Positions 33,821-42,301 of a stretch of 64,000 nucleotides of DNA are shown piece by piece. The position numbers were made by a program, and so were the translations under genes. This DNA comes from Spirochaetales bacterium (lineage in GTDB: Bacteria; Spirochaetota; Spirochaetia; UBA9216), in contig JAEKNX010000008.1 of NCBI GenBank assembly GCA_016839055.1, positions 124,001-188,000 on the forward strand, read 5' to 3'. The notes under the pieces were generated by a model. That model was not told the DNA's origin. It searched no databases and was given only the letters and a program-made list of their open reading frames with translations. Numbering within the stretch: the first letter of the stretch is position 1; every line of letters begins with the position of its first letter.

Positions 33821-34543
33821 ATGTATAAAATAAAAACACTTTTACTAATCGTCCTAATAGTTTCAATACCATTATTATTTTCGTGCGAAGACACAGGGGC
33901 AAACCCGCAGACTCCGGACGGTGAAAAAGAGGAAAGTACACAAGACAGCAGTCAGGATGATAACAACTTCTGACACAGCGCCTGCGGCTGATTCAGAATC
34001 ATGGCTTTCGGAGAAACCTTCTACGCATACTTTAAGCTCTTAAGGAATCTTCAATTTATATGCCTGGGCAAAAAACACAGCAGGAACAGTGAGCCCTACA
34101 GCAGGTCCAATATCTGCCGAGTATGTTGCCTGCCCCGCAGCTGGAGAAATAATAATTACGGAAATAATGGCGGATCCCTACGCTGTTGACGATGTAATTG
34201 GAGAATGATTTGAGATATACAATACCTCCTCCGGGACAATTAATCTGAAAGGATGCGTATTCAGCGACGATGGCTCAGATAGTTTTTCAATCGATACAGA
34301 GCTCTCGATTTCCGCGGGAGACTTTCTTATCTTTGCCCGCTCAGATGTCGGAACTTCACTGCTGCCGACTGTCGATTTTATCTCCAACGGTTTTAACCTT
34401 TCAAACTCATCCGATAAAATTATCATCGCTTCTCTGAGCGGAATCAATATTGACGAAGACGGTTACACAGATCCATAGTTCCGACAAGATATGGAGATGA
34501 TGGATTAGCTATCCCGATAACAGCAAGAAAAGCAGCCCAGTGA
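33821..34543 (+). pseudogene. Decayed lipoprotein gene with lamin-tail domain
   Basis: The first 50 codons (33821-33973) still read as a lipoprotein: GGAG before the ATG, hydrophobic signal and lipobox PLLFSC. Then the frame shifts: in another frame the sequence reads ITTSDTAPAADSESW, LYAWAKNTAGTVSPTAG, EIIITEIMADPYAVDDVIGE-stop-FEIYN, and INLKGCVFSDDG. The last part matches a lamin-tail (LTD) domain, where the consensus GEWxEL/IYN has Trp at the stop (TGA 34206-34208). Another stop (TAA) is at 34041-34043 and a third (TAG) at 34476-34478, after which YGDDGLAIPITARKAAQ continues in the first frame to a TGA at 34541. Several independent lesions show a dead gene. It probably encoded a surface lipoprotein. 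Confidence 0.8.
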
Positions 34544-34627
34544 AGAATTTTAACAGTGAATTAGCACCGGAATTTTCACTGATATTGCCTTTTTCCATTT
34601 CTTAACTCAATTTATCCAATAGTTCTG

Positions 34628-37546
34628 TTAAAAATCAACCTTATACAATCCACGAAACTCAATAACATAGAGATCATTGCCGTCGACAAGCAGATCTTGA
34701 AACCCACTCTCACATACAGCATCCAAATCGATTTTATTCACTTCAAAAATTCCAGAGGGATCGGAGACATCCAACATGACAATCCCTGATCCGGGGGATG
34801 TATAAGCTCCAGTTCCGAGTACACTTGTTATGCAGAAAAGCAGATGGCCTGAGACCGTAAACTTTCCCATAGCACATTGATTTCCTAAAGTCAGATAGCT
34901 GTAGTCGTAACGGCTGATCACAACAGGAGCCGCTGGATCTGATAGAGAAAAGACAACGACTCCGGTCATTTTCACAGAAAGCCCGGGATCATCATAAAGG
35001 ACATAAAGATAATCCCCGATAGTAAGTGAATCATAAAGGCTCACCCGGGTACCTGTTGAAAAAACAGAAGACTGAACCGTATTAATAAGGTTCATCTGCA
35101 GATCATCCTCAATTTCAAACACTGCCAACCCGCCGGATTTCCCCATCGGTACATAAATATACTCATCTTTAAATGATAGATCTCCCACAATTTCTTCATC
35201 GAGCATAGCAAAAGAACTGCTGCCAACAACTTCGGCAGAGGGAGATTCAAACAAACTTATCTTCTGCTTAGAAGCGCCAAAAAGTCTCTCTCCCTGAAAA
35301 GCCATATAATTGAAACCTTCAGTCCCGGAATATTCAGTATCAACATTCCCGCCTGATACCGTATTCATATAAAGACCGATCTCGGGACTGTTGTATGTAT
35401 TTGACACAGCCAGCCTGCTGCCCTGTACGGCAAATGAATGGCCCTTTGGCGTGAAAACCTGACTTGCCGATGCAGGACTTGCACTGCTTACATCCCAAAT
35501 ATCACAGGATATAATTGTCGAAGAATCCTGTCGTCCCAGAAGCAGAGTATCATCTGCAACAACTCCGCCTTTATAGCTCAAGTCAGTTCCTCCGGACCCG
35601 GTATATTTTGATGAAACAATAAAATCATTCGGAACCCTTATCGAGAACTCTTCTATACATGAGCTGGTTACAGCAAACAACCTGCTTCCGAACGAAACAA
35701 CATCTACAGCTAAATCTGATGTTTGAAACTGACCTATAAGTGACTGAACCTGAGTTTCCAGATTGATAATCTGGACGCCCCTGGACTCTGAGGGGATCAA
35801 GAGGAAGTTACCTGTTATTTCAATTTTTCGCGGGTCGCCCGACAAGTCTATCTTCCTAACAAAGGAAGAGCCTGAAGCTATGTCGAAGATTTCAACGCAA
35901 TCATCCTTTAGCAGGGCGGCATAGATTCCGTTTGAGGCCATCCCCCTTCCGCTGTCGCGGCTGCCGTCATTATGTTCGCAGGCCGTGAAGTTGTCCCAGC
36001 CCGACGGAAGAGATACATTAGAATAATAAAACCCTTCACTCTCACTGCCGGAGGCATCATTCTTATAACTGGCATAAAAAACTTTATTTACATCGTCCAG
36101 AAAAAGAGAACCTATTGTTATATCCGCTCCGAAATTTTTTCGATCGGTAATAATTCTCTGTCCATCTGAATTATATTTAAGACTGACAACCTCATGCTCT
36201 GTTCTGGCATAGAGATAATTGCTGCCGCCGTATTTCTGTAGAACAATATCAAACAGAGTGGCCTCAGTAAGTCCAAAAAGCTCTCCGACCCCGCTATTCT
36301 GAATAACAGGGGAACCAGGATCTGAAATATCAAAAACAAATAAGCCGTAAATACCCGTGGTAAGAAACAGCAAATCATTAGCCTGATCTACTTTAAGGGT
36401 GCAGAGGTCCTCTCCTGAAAAATCATCACTATCGATTAAAATGCCGAGGCTGCTCATATTTCCCGCGGAATCCATTACTACACACTCAACACGCGTCGAG
36501 TCATAGAATGAATAAAAATAGGCTGAGCCTTCTTTTGAATAAACAGCATTTTCTCTGTAAATGAAAGATTCCGAGTAATTATAACGGGCTGTTTCCGCAA
36601 TGGTCCAGCCTTCATAATAGGACAGCGGTTTTATCCGGACTGCATCGCTTTTCACGGTTTCATAACCTTCGGGATAGACACGGTAATAATAAGCCTTGTC
36701 CGGACTTATTAAGGAGGTGTCAACCGCTTCGGTCGCCGCGGTAATAAACTTTATCTCATAAGTGCCGTCTCGCGATTCTGATCGTTCAACAACATAGCGT
36801 ATCGCATCCTTAAGCTCAGGCCAGGAGATGCTGACGCCTTCGAGACTGCCGTATACTTCAGGACACAGTGTGTAGGGCGACATAGGCATGGATGATACAA
36901 TTTCCGAAACATTGCTATTGCCAAAACTGTCTTCCGCCGTAAGCTGAAAAAAAGCCAAGTCCCCATTAGCAAGACCGTTCCATGAATACGACTCTGCCGA
37001 TGCATCAAGAACTCTCGTTTCACCTGACAGGATATTATTAAGCCGGAATTCTGTTGTTTCAGGCGGAATAGCCCAGGATAGTGAGGCAGAGCCGTTGCCG
37101 GGTAGTATTGAAAACGAATCGATATCGCTGTTCTGATATATCAGATTAAGAGTTTCAATCGTTTTATTTCCGTTTTGATCTTCGGCAGTTAAATTAATTG
37201 TAATGTTGTTACCGGTAAAACTGCTCGATTGGATAAGAAAAGAAAAACCACCGCCTTCAGAAGCAGGGACCACAGTACCCGATAAAGCCGTTCCGAGAAT
37301 TTCATATTTAATAGAGACAACTTTCCCGGTATCTCCAAGTATTGTCATGGAATCGGATGCTGTTCCAGTAATTAATATTGTTTTAGAATATGCGCAATTA
37401 TCTTCAGGATAGGTGATTGAAATTACCGGGGCGATTTCATCCTTTACCTGATTGACAACTTGGGAATCAAATGGAACGAGCTCATTGGGGCAGGCCGTTA
37501 AAAACAAGACTGCAGCTATGCAAATAAGCATTAATACTTTTTTCAT
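34628..37546 (-). CDS. Large surface lipoprotein with Ig-like/FnIII and beta-propeller repeats
   Basis: 972 residues. A lipoprotein signal (KKVLMLICIAAVLFLTAC) is followed by Ig-like or cadherin-like sequence (about 35-145, ISITYPEDNCAY, VSIKYEI, LTAEDQNGNKT) and fibronectin-III-like parts (to about 320, FQLTAEDSFGNSNVSEIV, YYYRVYPEGYETV). From about 340 to the end it has many short strands with a recurring LFVFDISDPGSPV / VVVFSLSDPAAPVVISRYD / IVMLDVSDPSGIFEV pattern, resembling LVIVD-type beta-propeller repeats. It should be exposed on the outer membrane or in the periplasm. GAGG lies 9 bases before the ATG, and the upstream gene stops only 4 bases before it, so the two are co-translated. 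Function unknown; ligand binding is inferred. Confidence 0.82.
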   Translation of the reverse strand: MKKVLMLICIAAVLFLTACPNELVPFDSQVVNQVKDEIAPVISITYPEDNCAYSKTILITGTASDSMTILGDTGKVVSIKYEILGTALSGTVVPASEGGGFSFLIQSSSFTGNNITINLTAEDQNGNKTIETLNLIYQNSDIDSFSILPGNGSASLSWAIPPETTEFRLNNILSGETRVLDASAESYSWNGLANGDLAFFQLTAEDSFGNSNVSEIVSSMPMSPYTLCPEVYGSLEGVSISWPELKDAIRYVVERSESRDGTYEIKFITAATEAVDTSLISPDKAYYYRVYPEGYETVKSDAVRIKPLSYYEGWTIAETARYNYSESFIYRENAVYSKEGSAYFYSFYDSTRVECVVMDSAGNMSSLGILIDSDDFSGEDLCTLKVDQANDLLFLTTGIYGLFVFDISDPGSPVIQNSGVGELFGLTEATLFDIVLQKYGGSNYLYARTEHEVVSLKYNSDGQRIITDRKNFGADITIGSLFLDDVNKVFYASYKNDASGSESEGFYYSNVSLPSGWDNFTACEHNDGSRDSGRGMASNGIYAALLKDDCVEIFDIASGSSFVRKIDLSGDPRKIEITGNFLLIPSESRGVQIINLETQVQSLIGQFQTSDLAVDVVSFGSRLFAVTSSCIEEFSIRVPNDFIVSSKYTGSGGTDLSYKGGVVADDTLLLGRQDSSTIISCDIWDVSSASPASASQVFTPKGHSFAVQGSRLAVSNTYNSPEIGLYMNTVSGGNVDTEYSGTEGFNYMAFQGERLFGASKQKISLFESPSAEVVGSSSFAMLDEEIVGDLSFKDEYIYVPMGKSGGLAVFEIEDDLQMNLINTVQSSVFSTGTRVSLYDSLTIGDYLYVLYDDPGLSVKMTGVVVFSLSDPAAPVVISRYDYSYLTLGNQCAMGKFTVSGHLLFCITSVLGTGAYTSPGSGIVMLDVSDPSGIFEVNKIDLDAVCESGFQDLLVDGNDLYVIEFRGLYKVDF

Positions 37547-37550
37547 TATT

Positions 37551-39734
37551 CTATTCCTCGTCATCTATAAAAAGCAGATTATTTGAATAATCAGACTGCG
37601 AAGCCCGTACTCCCTCATCGGCACCCGCAATATATGAAAATGCAAGGCTGTCATCCGGTGCAAGGACTTCAGCCCTTTTGAAATTTTCGCCGGCAGATTT
37701 TATCTCGCCGGTATTGTATTCTATACGGGCGATGTTCAATAGGATTTTTCCATAAACAGCTGAATTGTCTTTCCCGGTGTTTTCCATCGTTTCAAGTATA
37801 TTGTAATATATACCAAGAGACTGATCTTCACGGCCCCTGAGTGTTTCGATATTAGCCAGATTTACAAGGGCCGGGATATAATTTTTATCCTGCCGCACAG
37901 CCTTGTTAAACACCGTTTCCGCTGAGGCATAGTCCGAAAACCTGGAATAAGCTACTCCAAGGCGGTTATAGTCCTGCTTTTTCCCTCGGCTGCTTGCTCT
38001 GTCTTTATAAAACGCTATAGATTCGGTTCTGATTAAGTTGATATCTTTGGAGATTAAATCGACAAGCGCCTGTGGATTGCCGTATTGCAGCCCAAGATCA
38101 CTTTCTTTAAGTCCTACAGGCCTGAATACTGTCTGCGCCTCATGAGTAAGGGTAAACCCCCTCTTTTCAGGTTCTTTATCCCATGCAAGCCATTCGCTCG
38201 CACCCTTCTTCCATGCTTCATTGAAGGTGGAGACTCCTATCAACGTTATCTCAACCGGTACCCAGATCTCCCCATCAAGATTGATCATCAGATCACGGGA
38301 AGGGTGCAGTTCCATATATTTTGATGACGGAAGCTTTGTATTAAAGGCCGCATAGATATGGCCCGGAACCGTTATGTATGCCGTCTCTATCCCTACGGTC
38401 TCAAGCAGACTGCAATAGAGAACTGTTAAATCGTCGCAGTCACCGGTAATCCGCTTTAATGTATCGCGGGGAAGGCTGACCGAGTCGACAGCTTCAAGAT
38501 TACTTTGAACAGAGGTGAAGGGAGACGTCGGGTCACTCTGGTAAATACAACCTATTACTGTGAGTGCGTTGAATATATTAACTGCATCCTGAACGCGAGA
38601 GTTGTAACCCGGAAGAGCTTCTTCCTTGACAGTTTGACGTATATAACTTGTATAGTTTCGAAGCGCGCTGTCAGCGGGAGTGATAAAAGCTGCAACCTTT
38701 CGCTCATCATCCCAGGTAAGAGCTGTTTTATCATGTAGATCAAAGGAAATTGTCTGTCGCTGCTCAACAGGCCTGCTGCCGTATTCATATGAAGCGATAA
38801 GCTCACCGGTATATGGTGTAATGCCCTCGGCAAGAAAAACCTTCTCATTGAATGAGGCAAAAACAGGAATCTCAATTGTCTCACCAGGTGCCAGTTCATC
38901 AATTGAAAAACATGAGGTCGGAGCATCCATCAATGCCGACTGGAAAAAGGAAATCTCCAGGTCCTCTATGGGTTGATCTTCTTTGTTGGTAATCGTAAAA
39001 GTTCCCGCAGGTTTTTTTACATAATAGCTCTGCATCGCAGCAAAGACAGCGGGCAGTCTAATATGACCGAACTTAAGACTTCGAATGAGTGAGGCCGCTG
39101 AATCAGGATCTTCACCGAAACGGTAATTAATAGAGACCCCGACTCCCATAACTAAACCATCGAAGTCATTGAGAACAACACCTTCAGGAGGAAGGGCGGA
39201 CTGATACTTTAGCCTAGGTTTAATTTCTATACTCATATTATATGACGGGTCGAGGGCCAGGCTTCCGAAAAGCTCGGCGTATAGATAGGGAATAGTATAA
39301 GTTTTTGCGGTTTCTAATCCGGCAAAAAAAGCCTGAGAGTATCCTCCGCTAAGCCCCAGACCTACTTCAAAATCACTCGAAAAACGTTGCGCGTAGACAG
39401 CTCCTAGCCCCCCGAAAACCTGGGTAAAATCCCATTTGTCTCCATCTCCTAGATAGTTTCTGGAATCATACTGCCCAATACCCAGCTGCAGCATCGGCTG
39501 AACTGAGGGCAAGCCCGGTAGAGGAATACGAAAAGCGGCAGAAGCTTCAAATATATTAAAATCTGCTCCGTAGGCACCGAATGGTGATATAGCCTGATAT
39601 TCAACTGCCATGGAAAATGGAAACTGATAATATTTATTATAATCTGTTCTTTCGGATTCGGCATGGACGCCAGATAAAAAAAAACACAGCAACACAAAAA
39701 GGATTGTGCCGCACTTCGAGCGCAATTCAAACAT
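37551..39734 (-). CDS. Outer-membrane-type protein with transglutaminase-like and TPR domains
   Basis: 727 residues. A signal peptide (about 1-25, FVLLCFFLSGVHA) is followed by about 180 residues of alternating strands with Tyr, Phe and Gly (GGLGAVYAQRFSSDFEVGLGLSGGYSQAFFAG, VMGVGVSINYRFGE) that look like a small beta-barrel. Next comes an Ig-like region (230-340), then a transglutaminase-like cysteine-peptidase fold with GDCDDLTVLYCSLLETVGI (catalytic Cys), PGHIYAAFNT (His) and WVPVEITL (Glu at the usual Asp position). TPR-like helices fill 570-700. The combination in one chain is unusual. It may process or crosslink a surface protein; the lipoprotein encoded just downstream is the obvious candidate partner, which is inference. 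Confidence 0.78.
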   Translation of the reverse strand: MFELRSKCGTILFVLLCFFLSGVHAESERTDYNKYYQFPFSMAVEYQAISPFGAYGADFNIFEASAAFRIPLPGLPSVQPMLQLGIGQYDSRNYLGDGDKWDFTQVFGGLGAVYAQRFSSDFEVGLGLSGGYSQAFFAGLETAKTYTIPYLYAELFGSLALDPSYNMSIEIKPRLKYQSALPPEGVVLNDFDGLVMGVGVSINYRFGEDPDSAASLIRSLKFGHIRLPAVFAAMQSYYVKKPAGTFTITNKEDQPIEDLEISFFQSALMDAPTSCFSIDELAPGETIEIPVFASFNEKVFLAEGITPYTGELIASYEYGSRPVEQRQTISFDLHDKTALTWDDERKVAAFITPADSALRNYTSYIRQTVKEEALPGYNSRVQDAVNIFNALTVIGCIYQSDPTSPFTSVQSNLEAVDSVSLPRDTLKRITGDCDDLTVLYCSLLETVGIETAYITVPGHIYAAFNTKLPSSKYMELHPSRDLMINLDGEIWVPVEITLIGVSTFNEAWKKGASEWLAWDKEPEKRGFTLTHEAQTVFRPVGLKESDLGLQYGNPQALVDLISKDINLIRTESIAFYKDRASSRGKKQDYNRLGVAYSRFSDYASAETVFNKAVRQDKNYIPALVNLANIETLRGREDQSLGIYYNILETMENTGKDNSAVYGKILLNIARIEYNTGEIKSAGENFKRAEVLAPDDSLAFSYIAGADEGVRASQSDYSNNLLFIDDEE

Positions 39735-39821
39735 TTTTCCCCACAGTCTTAATTATTGTTTTATATAACATAGACTATAACACAGTCATAATTAAATTCA
39801 AATTTATTATTTATTAGTCTC

Positions 39822-39894
39822 AGGTCAATGTTTAGGTCAACATTAGACGATTACTCATATTTTATTTGACAGCAGAAAAATTCCATGGGAAAAT
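39822..39894 (+). promoter_or_regulatory. Direct repeats and possible promoter before the nhaC-type operon
   Basis: AGGTCAA occurs twice (39822-39828 and 39834-39840) 12 bases apart, within AATGTT-TAGGTC-AACATT, a 6-base inverted repeat. TTGACA (39866-39871), 17-base spacer and GAAAAT (39889-39894) give a moderate promoter with a leader of about 110 bases. The remaining gap 39735-40010 holds no gene that I can support. Confidence 0.4.
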
Positions 39895-40010
39895 ATTTCT
39901 AGCTGTTGAAACTTCCGTTTCGGAAGCCATCAGGGCCTTTTCGGCATTGAACAATACTACTTCAGCCTTACTGCCTGCCGATATATCGAATAGTATAGGA
40001 GAAATAAATT

Positions 40011-41384
40011 ATGGAAGAAGTTGTTCACTACGGAATTATCAGCCTGCTGCCTGTTGTCAGCGTAATAATTCTTGCAGTAATCACAAAGAGAACCTTTGAA
40101 CCACTGCTTTTCGGCTCATTTTTTGGCTTTCTACTTTTAAAAGGAAAGGGATTTTTCCCCGCGTGGATGGATGCTGTCTACGAGGTATTGATGGACGGAA
40201 CGACAGTCTGGATCATCCTGGTCTGCGGTCTTTTCGGAAGCCTGATCATGTTGCTCGAAAAATCCGGCGGAGCCTTCGGATTCTCCGACATGGCTAAAAA
40301 ACTGACCAAGAAGAGGGGTGCATCCCTCATCACTACATGGATTCTCGGAATTGTTATCTTTGTTGACGACTACCTTAACGCCCTTGCGGTAGGGTCGGCC
40401 ATGAGAAAGGTTACCGATAGCCACAGAGTTCCGCGTGAACTCCTGGCTTATGTCATCAATTCGACCGGTGCAGCTGTCTGCGTTCTGATTCCGTTCTCTA
40501 CCTGGGCAGCCTTTATGGCCGGCCAGCTCGAGGCCAACGGCGTCACAGTTAACGGCTCTGCAACCGCAGCATTTATCAGGATTATTCCATACATCTTTTA
40601 CGGCTGGGCCGCAGTATTAGTAGTACCATTCTTCGCATGCAAGATTCTTCCGCTCTTCGGGCCAATGAGGAAGGCTGTAAAAAGAGCAGAGACCACCGGA
40701 GAAGTATTTCCCGACAGTACAAAGAACAAGAAAGAAGAGTACGACAGCCTTGAAACCAGCTTCAAGGGTAAGCCGAAGGTTCTGAATTTCCTGATACCGA
40801 TGGTGGCCCTGGCAGTAATTACAGTTATCACCCAGGACATGCTGTTAGGAGTTATTATTTCGATAGTAATATGTGCAGTCCTGTTCCTGCCGCAGAAACT
40901 AATGAGTTTCAATGAGTTCTTTGACAACATCCTTGGAGGATTCAAGGACATGCTGCTGGTTCTCTGGATAATCGTGGCAGCCTTCTTCCTTCAGAAAGCA
41001 AACGAAGGCCTGGGGCTTACACCCTTTGTCATTGAAGCGGTTGAGCCGATACTCAGCGCAAACCTCCTGCCGGTAGCAAGCTTTATAATTATTGGCTTTC
41101 TGGCCTTTGCCACCGGAAGCTTCTGGGGCGTTGCCGCTATTGCCTTTCCAATTATAATTCCGCTGGCAGGCGCCATGGATGTAAATATTTACCTTGTTTG
41201 CGGAGCCATTGTCTCGGCTGCAGCCCTTGGTAGCCACACCTGCTTCTACGGAGATGCAGTCACCCTGAGCTGTGCATCATCCCAGATTCAGAACTCTGAT
41301 TACGCAAAAACGAGCTTACCTATTATCGCTGTGCCATTTGCGATAGCAATCATTCTCTACCTGGTTTTCGGATTCATAGGGTAA
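40011..41384 (+). CDS. NhaC-family Na+/H+ antiporter-like membrane transporter
   Basis: 457 residues with about 11-12 membrane helices. Family blocks include ITTWILGIVIFVDDYLNALAVGSAMRKVTD (charged DD in the middle of a helix), YVINSTGAAVCVLIPFSTWAAFMAGQLE, FATGSFWGVAAIAFPIIIPLA, and AAALGSHTCFYGDAVTLSCASSQ. NhaC-like proteins exchange protons or sodium for cations or small organic solutes. Co-transcription with a carbon-nitrogen hydrolase and an amidohydrolase suggests that here it imports or exports an amide or carbamoyl compound; that is inference. AGGAG lies 9 bases before the ATG. Confidence 0.88.
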   Translation: MEEVVHYGIISLLPVVSVIILAVITKRTFEPLLFGSFFGFLLLKGKGFFPAWMDAVYEVLMDGTTVWIILVCGLFGSLIMLLEKSGGAFGFSDMAKKLTKKRGASLITTWILGIVIFVDDYLNALAVGSAMRKVTDSHRVPRELLAYVINSTGAAVCVLIPFSTWAAFMAGQLEANGVTVNGSATAAFIRIIPYIFYGWAAVLVVPFFACKILPLFGPMRKAVKRAETTGEVFPDSTKNKKEEYDSLETSFKGKPKVLNFLIPMVALAVITVITQDMLLGVIISIVICAVLFLPQKLMSFNEFFDNILGGFKDMLLVLWIIVAAFFLQKANEGLGLTPFVIEAVEPILSANLLPVASFIIIGFLAFATGSFWGVAAIAFPIIIPLAGAMDVNIYLVCGAIVSAAALGSHTCFYGDAVTLSCASSQIQNSDYAKTSLPIIAVPFAIAIILYLVFGFIG

Positions 41385-41412
41385 ACAAATTTAATATGAC
41401 ATGGAGTATAAA

Positions 41413-42288
41413 ATGAATAAAGGGAAAATCAACATTGCATTAATTCAGCATGCCTGCACAACTGATCAGGATGCTAATGTCGAAGAGGCGGTCAGGCTCA
41501 TCAGGAAAGCTGCCGCCGGCGGAGCTCAGGTCATCTGCACACAGGAGCTGTTTAAAGGTCAGTATTTCCCCCAGACCATCGATTTTACAAAGTATGACTG
41601 GGCCGAACCAATTCCCGGCCCGACTACAGACCGGATGCAGGCCCTTGCAAAGGAACTATGCGTAGTAATTCTCACGTCAGTCTATGAATATGCAATGGAC
41701 GGGGTATACTTCAATACAATGGTTGTCTTCGACGCCGACGGAACAAATCTGGGAAAATACAGGAAGACCCATATTCCAGAAGGTCCGCAGTACATAGAAA
41801 AATACTACTTCACACCCGGAGATCTGGGATATCCGGTATTCAAAACGAAATTCGGAACAGTTGGCGTACTGATATGCTGGGACGAATGGTTCCCGGAACC
41901 AAGCAGAATCCTCGCTCTTAAAGGCGCAGACATCGTATTCTACCCGTCAGCGATAGGCTCAGAGCCCGACAACCCGGATCTTGACACATCCCAGACCTGG
42001 GTTGATGCAGTAAAAGCCCACGGAATTCATAATAATATGTACATTGCCGCAGTTAACCGGGTAGGACGGGAAAACAGCACGGAGGGGCATATGGATTTCT
42101 ACGGCCGAAGCTTCATCAGTGACCCCTGGGGAAACATAGTAACTCAATCGAAAACCAAGGGCAGCGAGGTAATCTCGGCAGAAATTGATCTTGATGAAAT
42201 AAAACGATCTCGCGACATTCTTCAGTTCCACAGGGACAGGAGGGTCGATCTTTATGGCGAGATTCTTAAAATGGTAATAAGAGATTAA
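41413..42288 (+). CDS. Carbon-nitrogen hydrolase (N-carbamoylputrescine amidase-like)
   Basis: 291 residues. The nitrilase catalytic triad is complete: Glu in VICTQELFKGQYF, Lys in YRKTHIPEGPQYIEKYYF, and Cys in VGVLICWDEWFPEPSRILAL. The HIPEGPxxxEKYYFTPGD and WDEWFPEP sequences are those of the AguB/N-carbamoylputrescine amidase branch, which splits a carbamoyl amine to ammonia and CO2. The substrate could instead be another N-carbamoyl or amide compound given its transporter and amidohydrolase neighbours. I chose the ATG at 41413 because GGAG is 6 bases upstream; an ATG 4 codons earlier has none. Confidence 0.9.
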   Translation: MNKGKINIALIQHACTTDQDANVEEAVRLIRKAAAGGAQVICTQELFKGQYFPQTIDFTKYDWAEPIPGPTTDRMQALAKELCVVILTSVYEYAMDGVYFNTMVVFDADGTNLGKYRKTHIPEGPQYIEKYYFTPGDLGYPVFKTKFGTVGVLICWDEWFPEPSRILALKGADIVFYPSAIGSEPDNPDLDTSQTWVDAVKAHGIHNNMYIAAVNRVGRENSTEGHMDFYGRSFISDPWGNIVTQSKTKGSEVISAEIDLDEIKRSRDILQFHRDRRVDLYGEILKMVIRD

Positions 42289-42301
42289 AAGGAGGATTAT
42301 T

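Noticed and set aside
34206-34208. TGA recoded as Trp or selenocysteine in the lamin-tail gene
   Set aside because: TGA is a normal stop in many genes here (for example pyrK and the HAD gene), no selenocysteine hairpin is evident, and the gene has other stops and a frameshift.
39866-40099. 77-codon frame before the antiporter gene
   Set aside because: Starts with TTG at a promoter-like TTGACA, has no ribosome binding site and runs out of frame into the antiporter gene.
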